Assembly: GCA_023390675.1 (NCBI GenBank)
Contig: JAEWCK010000256.1
Location: forward strand, 1 to 14,846
DNA length: 14,846 nucleotides
Direction: 5' to 3'
Origin: Pseudomonadota bacterium
Lineage (GTDB): Bacteria; Pseudomonadota; Alphaproteobacteria; Sphingomonadales; Sphingomonadaceae
The position numbers and the translations under genes were made by a program. Shown piece by piece: positions 7,652 to 13,733 of this stretch. Position 1 is the stretch's first letter; the number at the start of each line of letters is the position of its first letter. Below the pieces are notes generated by a model, which saw nothing but the letters and a program-made list of their open reading frames with translations, was not told where the DNA came from and did no database searches.

Positions 7652-8730
7652 CAGCGCGCCGGCAGCCTCGGCAGCGGGTCGACCGGCGTACGGCCCTGCC
7701 TGATCTCGAAATGGAGCTCGGGCCGATCGGTGTGGCCCGAATTGCCCGAGAGCGCGATCATCTGACCCTTCTTGACCGACTGTCCGCGCTGGACGAGCAA
7801 TTGCCCGGCATGGCCGTACACCGTCGTCCAGCCGTCGCCGTGGCGCAGGATGACGAGCCCGCCCAGCGCCGGGATGTCGCTGCCGACATAGGCGACGACG
7901 CCATCGGCCGCGGCGAGCACGGGCGTGTCGAGCGGCAAGGCAATCTTGATTCCGTCGTTGCGCTCGCCGCTCGCGCCCGGGCCGAAGCGCTTCACGATCC
8001 TGCCGTTCGCGGGCCATTGGAACCCGCCCTTGAGCTTCGCCGGAGCGGCGACCGGCGTGGTTGGCGCGAGCACGCGCGCCGAGGAAGCGGTAGGCCTGGC
8101 GGGCTTGCCCTTGGCGGCGAGCGCCGGCTGGCCGCCAGTGACGATGTCGTCGACGCCGAGATCGAGATGGAAGCGCGCGGCGCGCTCCTCGATCGTCTCG
8201 GACACGTGGGGACGCTGGAGCGCGGGCTCGGGGATCAGCAGGCGCTGGCCGTTGCGCAGGATGTAAGGTTCCTCGAGCGCGTTGACGGCGATCACGCGCG
8301 ACCACGGCACGCGATAGGCCTGCGCGATCGCGATGCCCGTCTCGCCCGGGCGGACGAGATGGTAGCGCCCGCCGGGGATCGTCAGCCGCTGGCCGACGGT
8401 AATAACGAAGGGCGGCGGGATGTTGTTGGCGCGCGCGATCGCTTCCGATCCCGCGCCGGTCCGAATCGAGATCGAGCGCAGCGAATCGCCGCGCTGGACG
8501 ACGTAAGTGCTGCCCTGAATGCGTTTGCCGTCGGCAGTGACGGCGCGCATTTCCCAGCTCTGCGGCGGGGCGGGGAGGACGCGGACGTCCTGCTCGGCGG
8601 GCGGGCGCTGGCGCTGCGGCGTAGGGCGCGATTGCTGCGGCGGGCGATAGCCGGGATCGCTTCCGGCCGATACCGGGATGCAGCCGGCAAGGAGCAGCAA
8701 CGCCAGTGGCGCCGTAATCCCTCCCCGCAT
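7651..8730 (-). CDS. nlpD: NlpD-like lipoprotein: two LysM domains and a degenerate M23/LytM domain
   Basis: The predicted protein has 359 residues. The lipobox LLLAGC places the lipidated cysteine at 17. A proline-rich linker is followed by two LysM peptidoglycan-binding modules (about 75-119 and 122-167) and a C-terminal LytM domain (about 239-352). The zinc-site residues of active M23 peptidases are mostly missing. The usual HxxxD is N258-x-x-x-K262 (NDGIKIA), and the first His of the final HxH is Glu338 (ELHFEIR); H307 and H340 remain. E. coli NlpD and EnvC are degenerate in the same way and act by switching on amidases at the division septum, so that role is the best inference. Start 8730 has GGAGGG just upstream. 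The gene follows serS after 72 bases; that gap holds TTGACG and TATATG elements, spaced too far apart (24) for a normal promoter. The symbol reflects similarity, not proven orthology. Confidence 0.88.
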   Translation of the reverse strand: MRGGITAPLALLLLAGCIPVSAGSDPGYRPPQQSRPTPQRQRPPAEQDVRVLPAPPQSWEMRAVTADGKRIQGSTYVVQRGDSLRSISIRTGAGSEAIARANNIPPPFVITVGQRLTIPGGRYHLVRPGETGIAIAQAYRVPWSRVIAVNALEEPYILRNGQRLLIPEPALQRPHVSETIEERAARFHLDLGVDDIVTGGQPALAAKGKPARPTASSARVLAPTTPVAAPAKLKGGFQWPANGRIVKRFGPGASGERNDGIKIALPLDTPVLAAADGVVAYVGSDIPALGGLVILRHGDGWTTVYGHAGQLLVQRGQSVKKGQMIALSGNSGHTDRPELHFEIRQGRTPVDPLPRLPAR

Positions 8731-8802
8731 TTTCCCTCCCGGCACGTTAACCAATCGAACCCGCAGCATATAGCGCATTTCGCTGCGCGTCAGTCCCGTC
8801 AA

Positions 8803-10074
8803 TTAACCCTTGGGTTCGAGCCGGTTGAGACCGCCGAGATAGGGCTGGAGCGCTTCCGGAACCGCGACCGATCCATCCTGCTGCTGGTAGTTCTCGATCA
8901 CCGCGACGAGCGTGCGACCGACCGCGAGCCCCGAGCCGTTGAGCGTGTGGACGAAGCGCGTGCCCTTCTCGCCCTCGGGGCGGTAACGCGCGTTCATCCG
9001 GCGCGCCTGGAAATCGGTGCAGGTCGAGCAGGAGCTGATCTCGCGGTAGCGCGCCTGGCCGGGGAGCCAGACTTCGAGATCGTAGGTGCGGGCAGCCGTG
9101 AAGCCCATGTCGCCGGTGCACAGCTTCATCCGGCGGAAGGGCAGCCCCAGCGCGGTCAGGATGCCCTCGGCGCACTGCGTCATTCGCTCGTGCTCGGCCT
9201 CGCTCGCTTCGGGCGTAACGATCGAGACCATCTCGACCTTCTCGAACTGGTGCTGGCGGATATAGCCGCGCGTGTCGCGCCCCGCGGCGCCCGCTTCGGA
9301 GCGGAAGCAGGCAGTGAGCGCGGCGAAGCGAAGGGGCAGCTCGGCCTCGGAGAGGATCTGCTCGCGGACGATATTGGTCAGGCTTACTTCGGCGGTGGGG
9401 ATCAGCCAGCGGCCGTCGGTGGTCTGGAAGCTGTCCTCGGCGAATTTGGGAAGCTGGCCGGTGCCGAACATGGTCTCGGGGCGGACTAGAAGCGGGGGAA
9501 CGGCAAGCTCGTAGCCCTGCTTCTCGAGGCTATCGAGCATAAACTGGCCGAGCGCGCGGTGCAGCTTGGCCGCCGCGCCGCGCACCAGGGTGAAGCGCGA
9601 GCCCGAGAGCAGCGCGCCGGTCTCGAAATCGAGCCCGAGCGCGGGGCCGATCGCATCATGCTCCTTCGGCTCGAAGCCGAAGGTCGCGGGTTCGCCGACC
9701 GTCGCCATGACGGCATTGTCGTCCTCGCCGGCGCCTTCGGGCACGTCCGCGAGCGGAAGGTTGGGGATCGCCGCGAGCAGGCCGGTAAGCTCCGCGCCGG
9801 CCGCCTTCTCCTCGGCGTCGATCTGCGGCATCCGTTCCTTGAGCGCGGCGACTTCGGCCATCAGATCGGTGGGATCCTCGCGGCGCCCCTTGGCCGCGCC
9901 GATCGCCTTCGATGCTTCGTTGCGACGCGCCTGCACCGCCTGCGCCTCGGTGATCAGCGCGCGGCGCTTTTCGTCGAGCGCGAGTAAGGCGGCGGTTTGC
10001 GGAGCCAGTCCGCGCTTCGCCAGGCCGGCGTCGAAAGCCTCGGGATTCTCACGGATGGCGCGGATGTCGTGCAT
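8803..10074 (-). CDS. serS: Seryl-tRNA synthetase
   Basis: SerS charges tRNA-Ser (and tRNA-Sec where present) with serine in the cytoplasm. The predicted protein has 423 residues, normal length. The N-terminal tRNA-binding coiled coil runs about 28-100. The class II core shows the TAE serine-binding loop (227-229), motif 2 (FRSEAGAAGRDTRG, 257-270, with FEKVEM after it) and motif 3 (HTLNGSGLAVGRTLVAVIEN, 376-395), ending QPYLGG. The ATG at 10074 gives the usual MHDIRAIRENPEAF start; its Shine-Dalgarno is weak. It probably leads an operon with the nlpD-like and DUF486 genes and is divergent from the host-attachment gene. Confidence 0.97.
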   Translation of the reverse strand: MHDIRAIRENPEAFDAGLAKRGLAPQTAALLALDEKRRALITEAQAVQARRNEASKAIGAAKGRREDPTDLMAEVAALKERMPQIDAEEKAAGAELTGLLAAIPNLPLADVPEGAGEDDNAVMATVGEPATFGFEPKEHDAIGPALGLDFETGALLSGSRFTLVRGAAAKLHRALGQFMLDSLEKQGYELAVPPLLVRPETMFGTGQLPKFAEDSFQTTDGRWLIPTAEVSLTNIVREQILSEAELPLRFAALTACFRSEAGAAGRDTRGYIRQHQFEKVEMVSIVTPEASEAEHERMTQCAEGILTALGLPFRRMKLCTGDMGFTAARTYDLEVWLPGQARYREISSCSTCTDFQARRMNARYRPEGEKGTRFVHTLNGSGLAVGRTLVAVIENYQQQDGSVAVPEALQPYLGGLNRLEPKG

Positions 10075-10166
10075 GGCCCGCGGCTATGGCGGGACAGGTT
10101 GAGCCGCGCAACCCTGCCGCGCCCCTCGCGTTATCGGATCAAGGCCGAAACGAGGAGACGAGAGCC

Positions 10167-10625
10167 ATGCAGGTCCCGCACGACGCATTCATCCTGGTTG
10201 CCGACGGGCGCAAGATGCTGTTCCTGAGGAACGAAGGTGACGCCGCTTTTCCCAATCTGCAGGTCCAGAAGAAGCTGATCGACCGACACAATCCCGATCA
10301 CCACGAGCAAGCCAGCGATCTCGCCGGCGGCGCGATGGGCACACGGACCGCGGGCGCGCAATGGGGCGCGGGCAATATGGACGAAGTCGATTTCCATCAG
10401 CTCGAGGAGGATCGCTTCGCCGCCGAGACGGCGGGGCTGCTCAAGGACTGGGCGATGCGCGGCGAATTCGAATCCCTGATCGTCGTCGCGCCGCCTCGCA
10501 CGCTGGGCGAGCTGCGCAAGCACTATCACAAGGAAGTCAGCGACCGGCTGAAGGGCGAGCTGGACAAGGACCTGACCGGGCACACTGTCCCGCAGATCGA
10601 GGAAGCGCTGCTGAAGGCCGATTAG
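10167..10625 (+). CDS. Host-attachment family protein (AtsE/COG5622 type)
   Basis: The predicted protein has 152 residues, beginning MQVPHDAFILVADGRKMLFLRN and containing VVAPPRTLGELRKHYHKEV and a C-terminal TVPQIEEAL stretch. These are typical of the family annotated as 'protein required for attachment to host cells', named after an Agrobacterium gene. Structurally the family belongs to the release-factor-1-like (baeRF) superfamily, so a role in nucleic acid binding or ribosome rescue is as plausible as attachment; the family name should not be taken as proof. ATG 10167 has GAGGAG upstream. The open frame from 10086 is extended only by promoter-like sequence. The stop overlaps the stop of the convergent serine-rich gene by four bases. 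Confidence 0.85.
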   Translation: MQVPHDAFILVADGRKMLFLRNEGDAAFPNLQVQKKLIDRHNPDHHEQASDLAGGAMGTRTAGAQWGAGNMDEVDFHQLEEDRFAAETAGLLKDWAMRGEFESLIVVAPPRTLGELRKHYHKEVSDRLKGELDKDLTGHTVPQIEEALLKAD

Positions 10626-11674
10626 GCCTCGGCCGCCGCCTTCTTGCCGAAGCGCTTGCGCGCGACCAGCGCGGCGGCGGCGCCGCCGAACAGCAGGATC
10701 ATCGGCGGTGCGGGAACCGGCGCGGGGCCGCCCGACGATCCGCCGCTGCTGGCGCCATGGCTGCTCGATCCGTGCCCGTTCGAGCTCCAGCCCGACGAGC
10801 CGTGCCATCCGCTCGAATTGCTCCAGCCACTCGATCCGTGACCGTGACTCGACGAACCATAGCTGCTCGACGAAGACGAGGAGGACGAGGACGACGACGA
10901 AGATGTCGAGGAGGAATTGGACGAGGAGGTCGAGACGTCACCCGAGCTCGACGAGCTGGTCGACGAGGAGTTGGATGACGAGGTGGAAACGTCGCCGCTC
11001 GACGAGGATGAAGTGGACGACGACACGTCACCGCTCGACGACGAGGTCGACGAAACCTCACCCGACGAGGATGTGGAGCTGACTTCACCCGAGGACGAGG
11101 TCGAGCTGACGTCGCCCGACGATGTGGAGCTGACTTCGCCGCTCGACGTCGAGGAACTCACGTCGCCCGTCGAGCTGACGGCACCCGACGAAGTGCTGGT
11201 CGATCCGCCGTTGGACGACGAGATCTCGATGTTGATGCCGCCCGAGCCGCTCGTGCTGCTTCCGGTCGAGCTCGATCCGAAAAAGCCGCCGGCGAAGAAG
11301 CCGCCGATGAAGCCGCCGCCGCCGCTCGAACCGCCGACGACGCCCGACGAGCTCGAACCGCTCGCGCTCGAGGAGACGACCGGCATCTCTCCGCTCGATC
11401 CGTAGAGGGGCGGGGGCAGCGGGATCGGTGCGCCCTGCGCCGCCACAACGACGACCTGGGGCTGACCCTGAGTCGTAGTGGTGGTAACGGTACGCTTCAC
11501 GACTCGCGCCGGACGCGACACGGTGCGACGCACGACGCGCTTCTTCGCGACCGTATAGTGCTTCACGACGCGCGGCTGCTGCACGCGTTCGGTGACGTAA
11601 ACGCCCCCGCCGCCGATGACCGCGCCTCCACAAGTGCAGGCGCAAAGTTTCGCCAAGGCCATGCGAACCGACAT
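10622..11674 (-). CDS. Serine-rich low-complexity protein with PEP-CTERM-like C-terminal sorting tail
   Basis: The predicted protein has 350 residues. The N-terminus has a short hydrophobic glycine-rich stretch with three cysteines (CACTCGGAVIGGGG, 11-24). A basic region follows (VVKHYTVAKKRVVRRTVSRP, then ARVVKRTV, to about 63), then VVVVAAQ and a proline run. Residues about 101-315 are nearly all Ser, Gly and Thr, with imperfect GDVSS/GEVSSTSSS units and a stretch of about 14 serines before YGSSSHGHG. The C-terminus is PAPVPAPP (317-324), a hydrophobic segment MILLFGGAAAALVA, then RKRFGKK. That is the layout of a PEP-CTERM exosortase signal, with PAP in place of PEP. The start at 11674 has GGAAGAG about ten bases upstream. 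It is likely a surface or matrix protein. No exosortase is in the window, so processing is inference. Confidence 0.75.
   Translation of the reverse strand: MSVRMALAKLCACTCGGAVIGGGGVYVTERVQQPRVVKHYTVAKKRVVRRTVSRPARVVKRTVTTTTTQGQPQVVVVAAQGAPIPLPPPLYGSSGEMPVVSSSASGSSSSGVVGGSSGGGGFIGGFFAGGFFGSSSTGSSTSGSGGINIEISSSNGGSTSTSSGAVSSTGDVSSSTSSGEVSSTSSGDVSSTSSSGEVSSTSSSGEVSSTSSSSGDVSSSTSSSSSGDVSTSSSNSSSTSSSSSGDVSTSSSNSSSTSSSSSSSSSSSSSSYGSSSHGHGSSGWSNSSGWHGSSGWSSNGHGSSSHGASSGGSSGGPAPVPAPPMILLFGGAAAALVARKRFGKKAAAEA
10859..11224 (-). repeat. Serine-rich codon repeat tract (residues about 151-272)
   Basis: This stretch codes almost only Ser, Thr, Gly and Asp/Glu in imperfect GDVSS-type units. Two copies of the peptide SSSGDVSTSSSNSSSTSSSS are identical in protein but differ by synonymous changes in DNA. 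The repeat is therefore old or held by selection on the protein, not a fresh duplication. The opposite strand consequently reads as an acidic open frame. Confidence 0.85.
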
Positions 11675-11792
11675 GATGTCCCACTCTTCCGTTGCTGGCG
11701 TGCCGCTCCCCACGAGGTTCGTCAGCAGCTTTGCACGCCTCAATGCGGGAAAAGTGCAAAACAAAGCATTAAGGGCAACGCCGTAAAGCCGG

Positions 11793-11848
11793 ATTAACCG
11801 TGTTCTCGCGATATTTTCGCTCGCCGTTTTCGACGCGCGACGGTTAAT
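11793..11848. repeat. Inverted repeat ATTAACCGT / ACGGTTAAT
   Basis: Two perfect 9-base arms (11793-11801 and 11840-11848) are separated by 38 bases, and each arm is directly followed by GTTC on the plus strand. The TTAACC cores resemble CtrA half-sites. As the arms do not continue inward, a protein-binding pair seems likelier than an RNA hairpin. Confidence 0.55.
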
Positions 11849-11874
11849 GTTCTACTTCGGAACACATTGCGTTC
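11849..11874. promoter_or_regulatory. Candidate operator: GTTC-N7-GAAC-N7-GTTC
   Basis: Three half-sites (11849-11852, 11860-11863, 11871-11874) alternate in orientation with an exact 11-base period, about one helical turn. The spacing recalls the alphaproteobacterial LexA box (GTTC-N7-GTTC), but the adjacent half-sites are inverted here, so it is not that box. Confidence 0.35.
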
Positions 11875-11941
11875 ATCTTTCCTAACGGAGTGTTGATAGC
11901 AGCGGTCAATTTCAAAGCGCTGCACCTCCGGTTCAGTCCCG

Positions 11942-11972
11942 GCTAATTTCCACTCTTTTACGGTGGATTAGC
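11942..11972. other. Bulged hairpin upstream of dksA
   Basis: GCTAAT-(TT bulge)-CCAC pairs with GTGG-ATTAGC around a 9-base loop, giving ten pairs. No T-run follows, so it is not an intrinsic terminator. It lies about 120 bases before the dksA start and upstream of the predicted promoter. Confidence 0.45.
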
Positions 11973-11996
11973 GAAGGACATGTGGAAAAGCTTCGC

Positions 11997-12025
11997 TTGT
12001 TAAGCCGCTCGCGCGAAAGTATAGG
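11997..12025 (+). promoter_or_regulatory. Candidate sigma-70 promoter for dksA
   Basis: TTGTTA (11997-12002) and TATAGG (12020-12025) are separated by exactly 17 bases. Transcription would start near 12032, giving a leader of about 58 bases before the dksA ATG. This is a match by eye to the consensus, not a mapped start. Confidence 0.5.
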
Positions 12026-12089
12026 CGCGCCAGGGCAAAAAGCGGTCTCCAGCGGCTTGGCCACTGGGGAACCGGTGTGGAGAGTGGGG

Positions 12090-12557
12090 ATGGCAACAGT
12101 TTTGGATCGCTTCGACGAACCCGGTAAACGCGTTCCTGACGCCGCCAACGACGGCGACGACGGTTATCGGCCGAGTAACGACGAGCCGTTCATGAATCCT
12201 CGGCAGCTCGAATATTTCCGCGACAAGCTGCACGCATGGAAGGACGCGATCTATCGCGAGGCTGCGGGTACGCTCAACCAGCTGCAGACCGATTCGCTGC
12301 GTGAGGCCGATCTAACCGATCGGGCGTCGAGCGAGACCGACTGGTCGATCGAGCTGCGGACGCGAGATCGCCAGCGCAAGCTGATCGCCAAGATCGACGC
12401 GGCGCTGCGCCGGATCGAGGACGGCGAGTACGGCTATTGCGAAGTGACCGGCGAGCCGATCAGCCTCGCCCGGCTCGAGGCGCGGCCGATCGCGACGATG
12501 ACCGTCGAGGCGCAGGAGCGCCACGAGCGGAACGAGAAGGTCTCGCGGGACGAATAG
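12090..12557 (+). CDS. dksA: RNA polymerase-binding transcription factor DksA
   Basis: DksA enters the secondary channel of RNA polymerase and, with ppGpp, adjusts rRNA and amino-acid promoters. The predicted protein has 155 residues. The coiled coil runs about 36-110 with the tip DLTDRA (74-79), keeping the two aspartates and the alanine that correspond to E. coli D71, D74 and A76. The globular end reads YGYCEVTGEPI, then LEARPIATMTVEAQ: only one cysteine (117) of the four zinc ligands remains, as in other alphaproteobacterial single-cysteine DksA proteins. ATG 12090 is preceded by GGAGAG at five bases and gives the usual MATVLDRFDEPGK start; the frame open from 11982 covers promoter sequence. 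A strong terminator follows directly. Confidence 0.95.
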   Translation: MATVLDRFDEPGKRVPDAANDGDDGYRPSNDEPFMNPRQLEYFRDKLHAWKDAIYREAAGTLNQLQTDSLREADLTDRASSETDWSIELRTRDRQRKLIAKIDAALRRIEDGEYGYCEVTGEPISLARLEARPIATMTVEAQERHERNEKVSRDE

Positions 12558-12558
12558 A

Positions 12559-12580
12559 GGGGAGCTTCGGCTCCCTTTTT
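12559..12580 (+). terminator. Intrinsic terminator of dksA
   Basis: GGGAGC-TTCG-GCTCCC forms a perfect six-pair stem with a UUCG tetraloop, extendable by a G-T wobble, followed by a run of five T. It begins one base after the dksA stop codon. Confidence 0.95.
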
Positions 12581-12707
12581 CGCGCGCGAAACCGGCGGAC
12601 GAGCTTTGCAACTGTTCCGGCAGCGAAACGCGGCCGCGATTAACGGTTTCGACAGGGATTGCTGCTCTATTCGTGCGAGACGTCAATTTGCGTTTTCGAG
12701 CGGAGCG

Positions 12708-13082
12708 ATGGACCAGTTTCCCTACGACCCCCTGACGGCGCTTTCGGCCGACGACTTCACGGGCCAGCGTGCGGGCTCGCGCGACAGCCTGATGCTGACC
12801 GCGCAGTTTCGCGTCGCGGGGCGGCCCGATGAGCAGGTGCGCGTGCGCAATCTCTCTTCAGGCGGACTGATGGCCGAATATGGCCATCAGATCGAACGCA
12901 GCACGCAAGTGGAGATCGAGGTCCGCGGCGTGGGCTGGGTCTCGGGCCGGATCGCCTGGGCCGCGGAGGGCCGCGTAGGCGTCGCCTTCGATCACGAGAT
13001 CGATCCGATGCTGGCGCGCAAGCCGGTCGGGCAGGGCAAGGGTACGCCCCACTTCGTCAAGCCGATCATCACGCGGCGCTGA
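12708..13082 (+). CDS. PilZ domain protein (c-di-GMP receptor)
   Basis: The predicted protein has 124 residues and is a single PilZ domain. Both binding motifs of the family are present: RxxxR as R21-AGS-R25, and NxSxxG as N48-L-S-S-G-G53. Such proteins bind cyclic di-GMP and act on motility, polysaccharide or adhesion targets; the partner here is unknown. ATG 12708 is chosen because the domain begins soon after and CGGAG lies just upstream; the frame open from 12606 extends through the leader region. It is separated from dksA by the dksA terminator, so it has its own promoter. A TTAACGG motif (12640) in that leader could be a regulator site. A hairpin after the stop probably ends the transcript. 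Confidence 0.9.
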   Translation: MDQFPYDPLTALSADDFTGQRAGSRDSLMLTAQFRVAGRPDEQVRVRNLSSGGLMAEYGHQIERSTQVEIEVRGVGWVSGRIAWAAEGRVGVAFDHEIDPMLARKPVGQGKGTPHFVKPIITRR

Positions 13083-13101
13083 TTTCCCGGACTTTCGCTG
13101 T

Positions 13102-13129
13102 CGGGGTGCGGCGTCGCCACACCCCGTTT
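13102..13129 (+). terminator. Probable terminator after the PilZ gene
   Basis: CGGGGTG pairs with CACCCCG (7 pairs). Inside, after a C/A mismatch, GGC pairs with GCC around GTC. Three T follow, so the stem is strong but the T-tract short. It lies 20 bases after the PilZ stop and before the convergent DUF465 stop. Confidence 0.65.
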
Positions 13130-13142
13130 CGACGTTGCGCGG

Positions 13143-13295
13143 CTAGCGCGCCATCTCTTCCTTGATGCGAAGCTTCTGCTTCTTGAGCTGCGCCAGGACC
13201 ATCTGGTCCGGCATGGGCCGCTGCGATTCGGCGGCGATTCGCTGGTCGAGCATCGAGTGCTTGGCCGTAAGTGCCGAGAAATGCGCGTTCTGCAT
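13143..13295 (-). CDS. Small DUF465 (YdcH-like) protein, first of a divergent pair
   Basis: The predicted protein has 50 residues, too short for many gene callers: MQNAHFSALTAKHSMLDQRI, then AAESQRPMPDQMVLAQLKKQ, then KLRIKEEMAR. The helical pattern with LKKQKLRIKEE is typical of DUF465/YdcH proteins, short helical hairpins of unknown function. The start at ATG 13295 is supported by GAAGGAGA nine bases upstream; an in-frame ATG at 13313 would consume that Shine-Dalgarno. A good promoter candidate lies just upstream. It is transcribed away from the second DUF465 gene. Confidence 0.88.
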   Translation of the reverse strand: MQNAHFSALTAKHSMLDQRIAAESQRPMPDQMVLAQLKKQKLRIKEEMAR

Positions 13296-13331
13296 CAGAG
13301 CAGTCTCCTTCATCGGTGGCCGGAACCTGTG

Positions 13332-13360
13332 AGTAGATCACTTTTCCACGGGGTTGTCAG
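13332..13360 (-). promoter_or_regulatory. Candidate sigma-70 promoter for the first DUF465 gene
   Basis: On the minus strand CTGACA (13360-13355) and TCTACT (13337-13332) are 17 bases apart. Transcription would start near 13325, about 30 bases before the ATG. On the plus strand an overlapping TTGTCA (13354-13359) could serve the divergent gene, but no good -10 follows at normal spacing. Confidence 0.5.
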
Positions 13361-13460
13361 TCCGGTTTCGGCCTTAATCGACAGCCCGCGGAAAAGACGC
13401 GATGGCCCGTTGCGGCGGCGGCGGGCATGATGCAGGGAAGGGGTCAAACGGGGTGCGCGC

Positions 13461-13658
13461 ATGGACGAGGGAGAGATCCGAAGGCGGCTCGAAGCGGTGC
13501 GATCCGAGCACCGCGATCTCGATGCCGCGATCGAGGCGCTGCGCAGCACCGCCTCCAGCGATCAGCTCCAGATCGCGCGCCTGAAGAAGCGCAAGCTCGC
13601 GCTCCGCGACGAGATCGCGATGCTTGAGGACCAGCTGATCCCGGACATCATTGCGTGA
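13461..13658 (+). CDS. Small DUF465 (YdcH-like) protein, second of a divergent pair
   Basis: The predicted protein has 65 residues: an N-terminal charged helix (MDEGEIRRRLEAVRSEHRDL), then SSDQLQIARLKKRKLALRDE and an acidic end EDQLIPDIIA. The LQIARLKKRKLxLRDEI motif is the DUF465 core. It shares the LKK-K-L pattern with the opposite-strand neighbour, so the two are paralogues or at least one family. The Shine-Dalgarno is weak. It is 75 bases before the rcdA-like gene on the same strand and may share transcripts with it. Confidence 0.88.
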   Translation: MDEGEIRRRLEAVRSEHRDLDAAIEALRSTASSDQLQIARLKKRKLALRDEIAMLEDQLIPDIIA

Positions 13659-13690
13659 CGGTTCCGTAACGGGACGAAATAATCGCGATA

Positions 13691-13706
13691 TTAAGCATTC
13701 AATTAC
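13691..13706. promoter_or_regulatory. CtrA-box-like motif TTAA-N8-TTAC upstream of the rcdA-like gene
   Basis: The motif ends 27 bases before the ATG of the rcdA-like gene. The consensus CtrA box of Caulobacter is TTAA-N7-TTAA, so this is off by one base in spacing and one base in the second half. It is a suggestion only. Confidence 0.3.
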
Positions 13707-13733
13707 CATCATTGCTGTGGCAGCAATTCGCCC

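Larger units (their letters stand above)
11675..12089. other. Intergenic region of 415 bases, AT-richer than its surroundings
   Basis: This is the only long gap in the window, between two divergent genes (serine-rich protein and dksA). It contains a 9-base inverted repeat with TTAACC cores, three GTTC/GAAC half-sites at regular 11-base spacing, a bulged 10-pair hairpin and a good sigma-70 promoter candidate for dksA. No convincing protein gene or tRNA is seen. A small RNA is possible but not shown. Confidence 0.7.

Noticed and set aside
7711..9489. Plus-strand open frame of 592 codons opposite nlpD and serS
   Set aside because: It runs antisense to two clear genes and shows the Arg/Ala/Asp-rich composition typical of GC-rich shadow frames; no domain is recognisable.
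10859..11224. CRISPR-like or tandem DNA repeat
   Set aside because: Units are irregular in length, have no unique spacers, and are explained by serine codons within a protein.
10917..11405. Acidic, repeat-rich open frame of 162 codons on the plus strand
   Set aside because: It is the mirror of the serine-rich gene: Ser codons of the TCG/TCC type read as Asp/Glu-rich in antisense. The minus-strand gene has a start, Shine-Dalgarno, sensible N-terminus and sorting tail; this one has none.
11849..11874. LexA/SOS box
   Set aside because: The alphaproteobacterial box is a direct repeat GTTC-N7-GTTC; here adjacent half-sites are inverted, and neither neighbour is a typical SOS gene.
11890..11946. 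Eighteen-codon open frame from GTG
   Set aside because: The purine-rich stretch abuts the start with no proper spacing, and the frame shows no sign of conservation that I can judge.
11926..11953. tRNA T-arm-like stretch (CCGG-TTCAGTC-CCGG followed by a CCA further on)
   Set aside because: The loop has G where tRNAs have A58, the fifth stem pair fails, and no matching acceptor or anticodon arm is found upstream.
11980..12003. Seven-codon leader peptide candidate (MWKSFAC) with a GAAGG Shine-Dalgarno
   Set aside because: It lies upstream of the best dksA promoter, so would not be in that transcript, and it lacks the codon runs of an attenuator peptide.
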